Shown one piece after another: positions 63,066 to 64,000 of a stretch of DNA of 64,000 bases (within the stretch, counting starts at the first letter, position 1; every line of letters begins with the position of its first letter). Below the pieces are notes generated by a model. That model did no database searches, was not told the origin of the DNA, and worked only from the letters and a program-made list of their open reading frames with translations. The position numbers were made by a program, and so were the translations under genes. The DNA lies in assembly GCF_001655005.1 (NCBI RefSeq), contig NZ_LXET01000046.1, positions 269,590-333,589 of the forward strand, in the 5' to 3' direction. Source of the DNA: Hafnia paralvei ATCC 29927. Its GTDB lineage: Bacteria; Pseudomonadota; Gammaproteobacteria; Enterobacterales; Enterobacteriaceae.

Positions 63066-63890
63066 ATGACCCGTCTGGCTTCGCGCTTTGGCGCAGTAAA
63101 TCTTATCCGTCGTGACCGTCCATTAACCCGCGAAGAACTGTTTCTTGTGGTGCCCAGCGTTTTCAGCGAGGACAAACACGAATCCCGCAGTAAACGATAC
63201 ACATATATACCCACCATCTCTCTGCTGGACAGTCTGCAGCGGGAGGGCTTTCAGCCGTTCTTTGCCTGTCAGACCCGCGTGCGTGATCCGGGTCGTCGTG
63301 AACATACGAAGCATATGCTGCGCCTGCGTCGGGAGGGGCAGATTACCGGTAAGCAGGTGCCGGAAATTATTCTGCTCAATTCTCACGATGGCTCCAGTTC
63401 GTATCAGATGCTACCGGGACTATTCCGTGCGGTATGCCAGAACGGGCTTGTCTGCGGTGAGTCGTTTGGCGAGGTGCGGGTACCGCACAAAGGAGATGTC
63501 GTGAGTCAGGTGATTGAGGGGGCGTATGAAGTGCTGGGTATTTTTGACCGTGTGGAAGAGAAGCGGGATGCCATGCAGTCGCTGATACTGCCGCCACCTG
63601 CACAACAGGCTCTGGCACAGGCTGCACTGACGTACCGTTTCGGTGAGGACCACCAGCCGGTGACAGCACCTCAGATACTCTCCCCACGCCGCTGGCAGGA
63701 TGAGAGCAATGATCTGTGGACCACATACCAGCGTATTCAGGAAAACCTGATTAAGGGCGGGCTCAGTGGTCGGAGTGCAAAAGGCGGGCGAACGCATACC
63801 CGCGCCGTGCGTGGTATCGACGGAGATGTGAAGCTCAACCGGGCTCTCTGGGTGATGGCTGAAGCGATGCTGGGTGGGTTTCAGTCCTGA
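63066..63890 (+). CDS. yfjQ: DUF932 protein, YfjQ/YafZ type
   Basis: 274 residues from the ATG at 63066 with GAGGAG upstream. A longer frame from 63018 is less likely. The sequence begins MTRLASRFGAVNLIRRDRPL and has CQNGLVCGESFGEVRVPHKG near residue 137, characteristic of DUF932 proteins of CP4-57, CP4-6 and related islands. Biochemical role unknown. The family is linked to plasmids and islands with anti-restriction genes. Follows yfjP by 93 bases. Confidence 0.9.
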   Translation: MTRLASRFGAVNLIRRDRPLTREELFLVVPSVFSEDKHESRSKRYTYIPTISLLDSLQREGFQPFFACQTRVRDPGRREHTKHMLRLRREGQITGKQVPEIILLNSHDGSSSYQMLPGLFRAVCQNGLVCGESFGEVRVPHKGDVVSQVIEGAYEVLGIFDRVEEKRDAMQSLILPPPAQQALAQAALTYRFGEDHQPVTAPQILSPRRWQDESNDLWTTYQRIQENLIKGGLSGRSAKGGRTHTRAVRGIDGDVKLNRALWVMAEAMLGGFQS

Positions 63891-64000
63891 GCTTGTTATC
63901 AGCATGTTAGAAAAGGACACTCCCTGTCCGTTTTGCCTCCATTGCATTGAGCGTTTTTTCACCGCACTTCACGGTGTGCCGCGTCGGGCCTGCTTCCGGA

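Larger units (their letters stand above)
41489..64000. mobile_element. CP4-57-like genomic island at ssrA (right end outside window)
   Basis: Begins at the 3' end of ssrA. The order integrase (413 residues), leftward gene, AlpA (70 residues), YfjI-type protein, YfjJ-type protein, cargo, YfjP-type GTPase, YfjQ-type DUF932 protein reproduces E. coli K-12 CP4-57 at the same locus. I see no second copy of the ssrA 3' end before 64000, so the island continues past the window. The cargo at 47028-61725 is unlike that of K-12 and consists of probable defence genes. Confidence 0.88.

Noticed and set aside
63904..64000. Open frame beginning MLEKDTPCPFCLHCIERFFT and running off the window
   Set aside because: Weak ribosome site and no family recognised. 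With only 32 codons visible it cannot be separated from chance.
41489..64000. Second copy of the ssrA 3' end as right island boundary
   Set aside because: I looked for the GGTTCAAATCCCCCCAGCTC end and did not find it before 64000, so no right boundary is claimed.
41489..64000. Insertion sequences or transposons in the cargo slot
   Set aside because: No transposase-like protein or terminal inverted repeats were recognised despite the mixed origins of the genes.

Overview
The window is enterobacterial chromosome interrupted by two mobile elements. The backbone genes are brnQ (partial), trmN6, srmB, grcA, ung, grpE, nadK and recN, then bamE, rnfH (ratB), ratA, smpB and ssrA after the first interruption. 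Order and protein sequences are those of Enterobacterales. Moderate base composition and the diverged sequences suggest a Hafnia-like genus, which is inference and not proven here. Classical regulatory sites can be read directly: a perfect FNR box before grcA, a sigma-32 type promoter before grpE and two LexA boxes before recN.

From about 8146 to 39201 lies a P2-related prophage of about 31 kb. It is inserted just after the recN stop codon and bounded by a 13-bp direct repeat. Its layout is that of the HP1/K139 branch: a DUF2586-type sheath, a DUF2597-type tube, lysis genes inserted between the tube and the tail assembly chaperones, and a VgrG-like spike. Left to right it carries a membrane zinc-ribbon accessory gene, a 545-bp non-coding stretch full of TTTTGCAAA repeats (candidate packaging region), the leftward tail/lysis/head operon, rightward terminase-portal-Ogr, leftward replication and early genes with two adenine methyltransferases, and the repressor and integrase. 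An accessory cluster (polyglutamine peptide, two-TM membrane protein, and a truncated relative of the phage's own scaffold protease without its His and Ser) sits between the early genes and the repressor.

From the 3' end of ssrA (41488) to beyond the window end lies a CP4-57-like island. It has the same order as in E. coli K-12 at the same site: intA, a leftward gene in the yfjH position, alpA, yfjI, yfjJ, then cargo, then yfjP and yfjQ. In K-12 the cargo slot holds yfjK to rnlAB. Here (47028-61725) it holds a SIR2-domain protein of about 1276 residues followed by an SMC/RloC-like ATPase, a DUF6338 membrane protein with a small polar partner, a decayed membrane/coiled-coil gene, a Mrr-nuclease plus STAND-type NTPase preceded by a possible 63-residue ORF, and a 1213-residue protein I do not recognise. 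The slot looks like a replaceable anti-phage defence bay. The strongest candidates for an undescribed system are the SIR2/ATPase pair and the leftward giant protein/small ORF/Mrr-STAND group. In the prophage, the strongest is the protease-dead scaffold paralogue.
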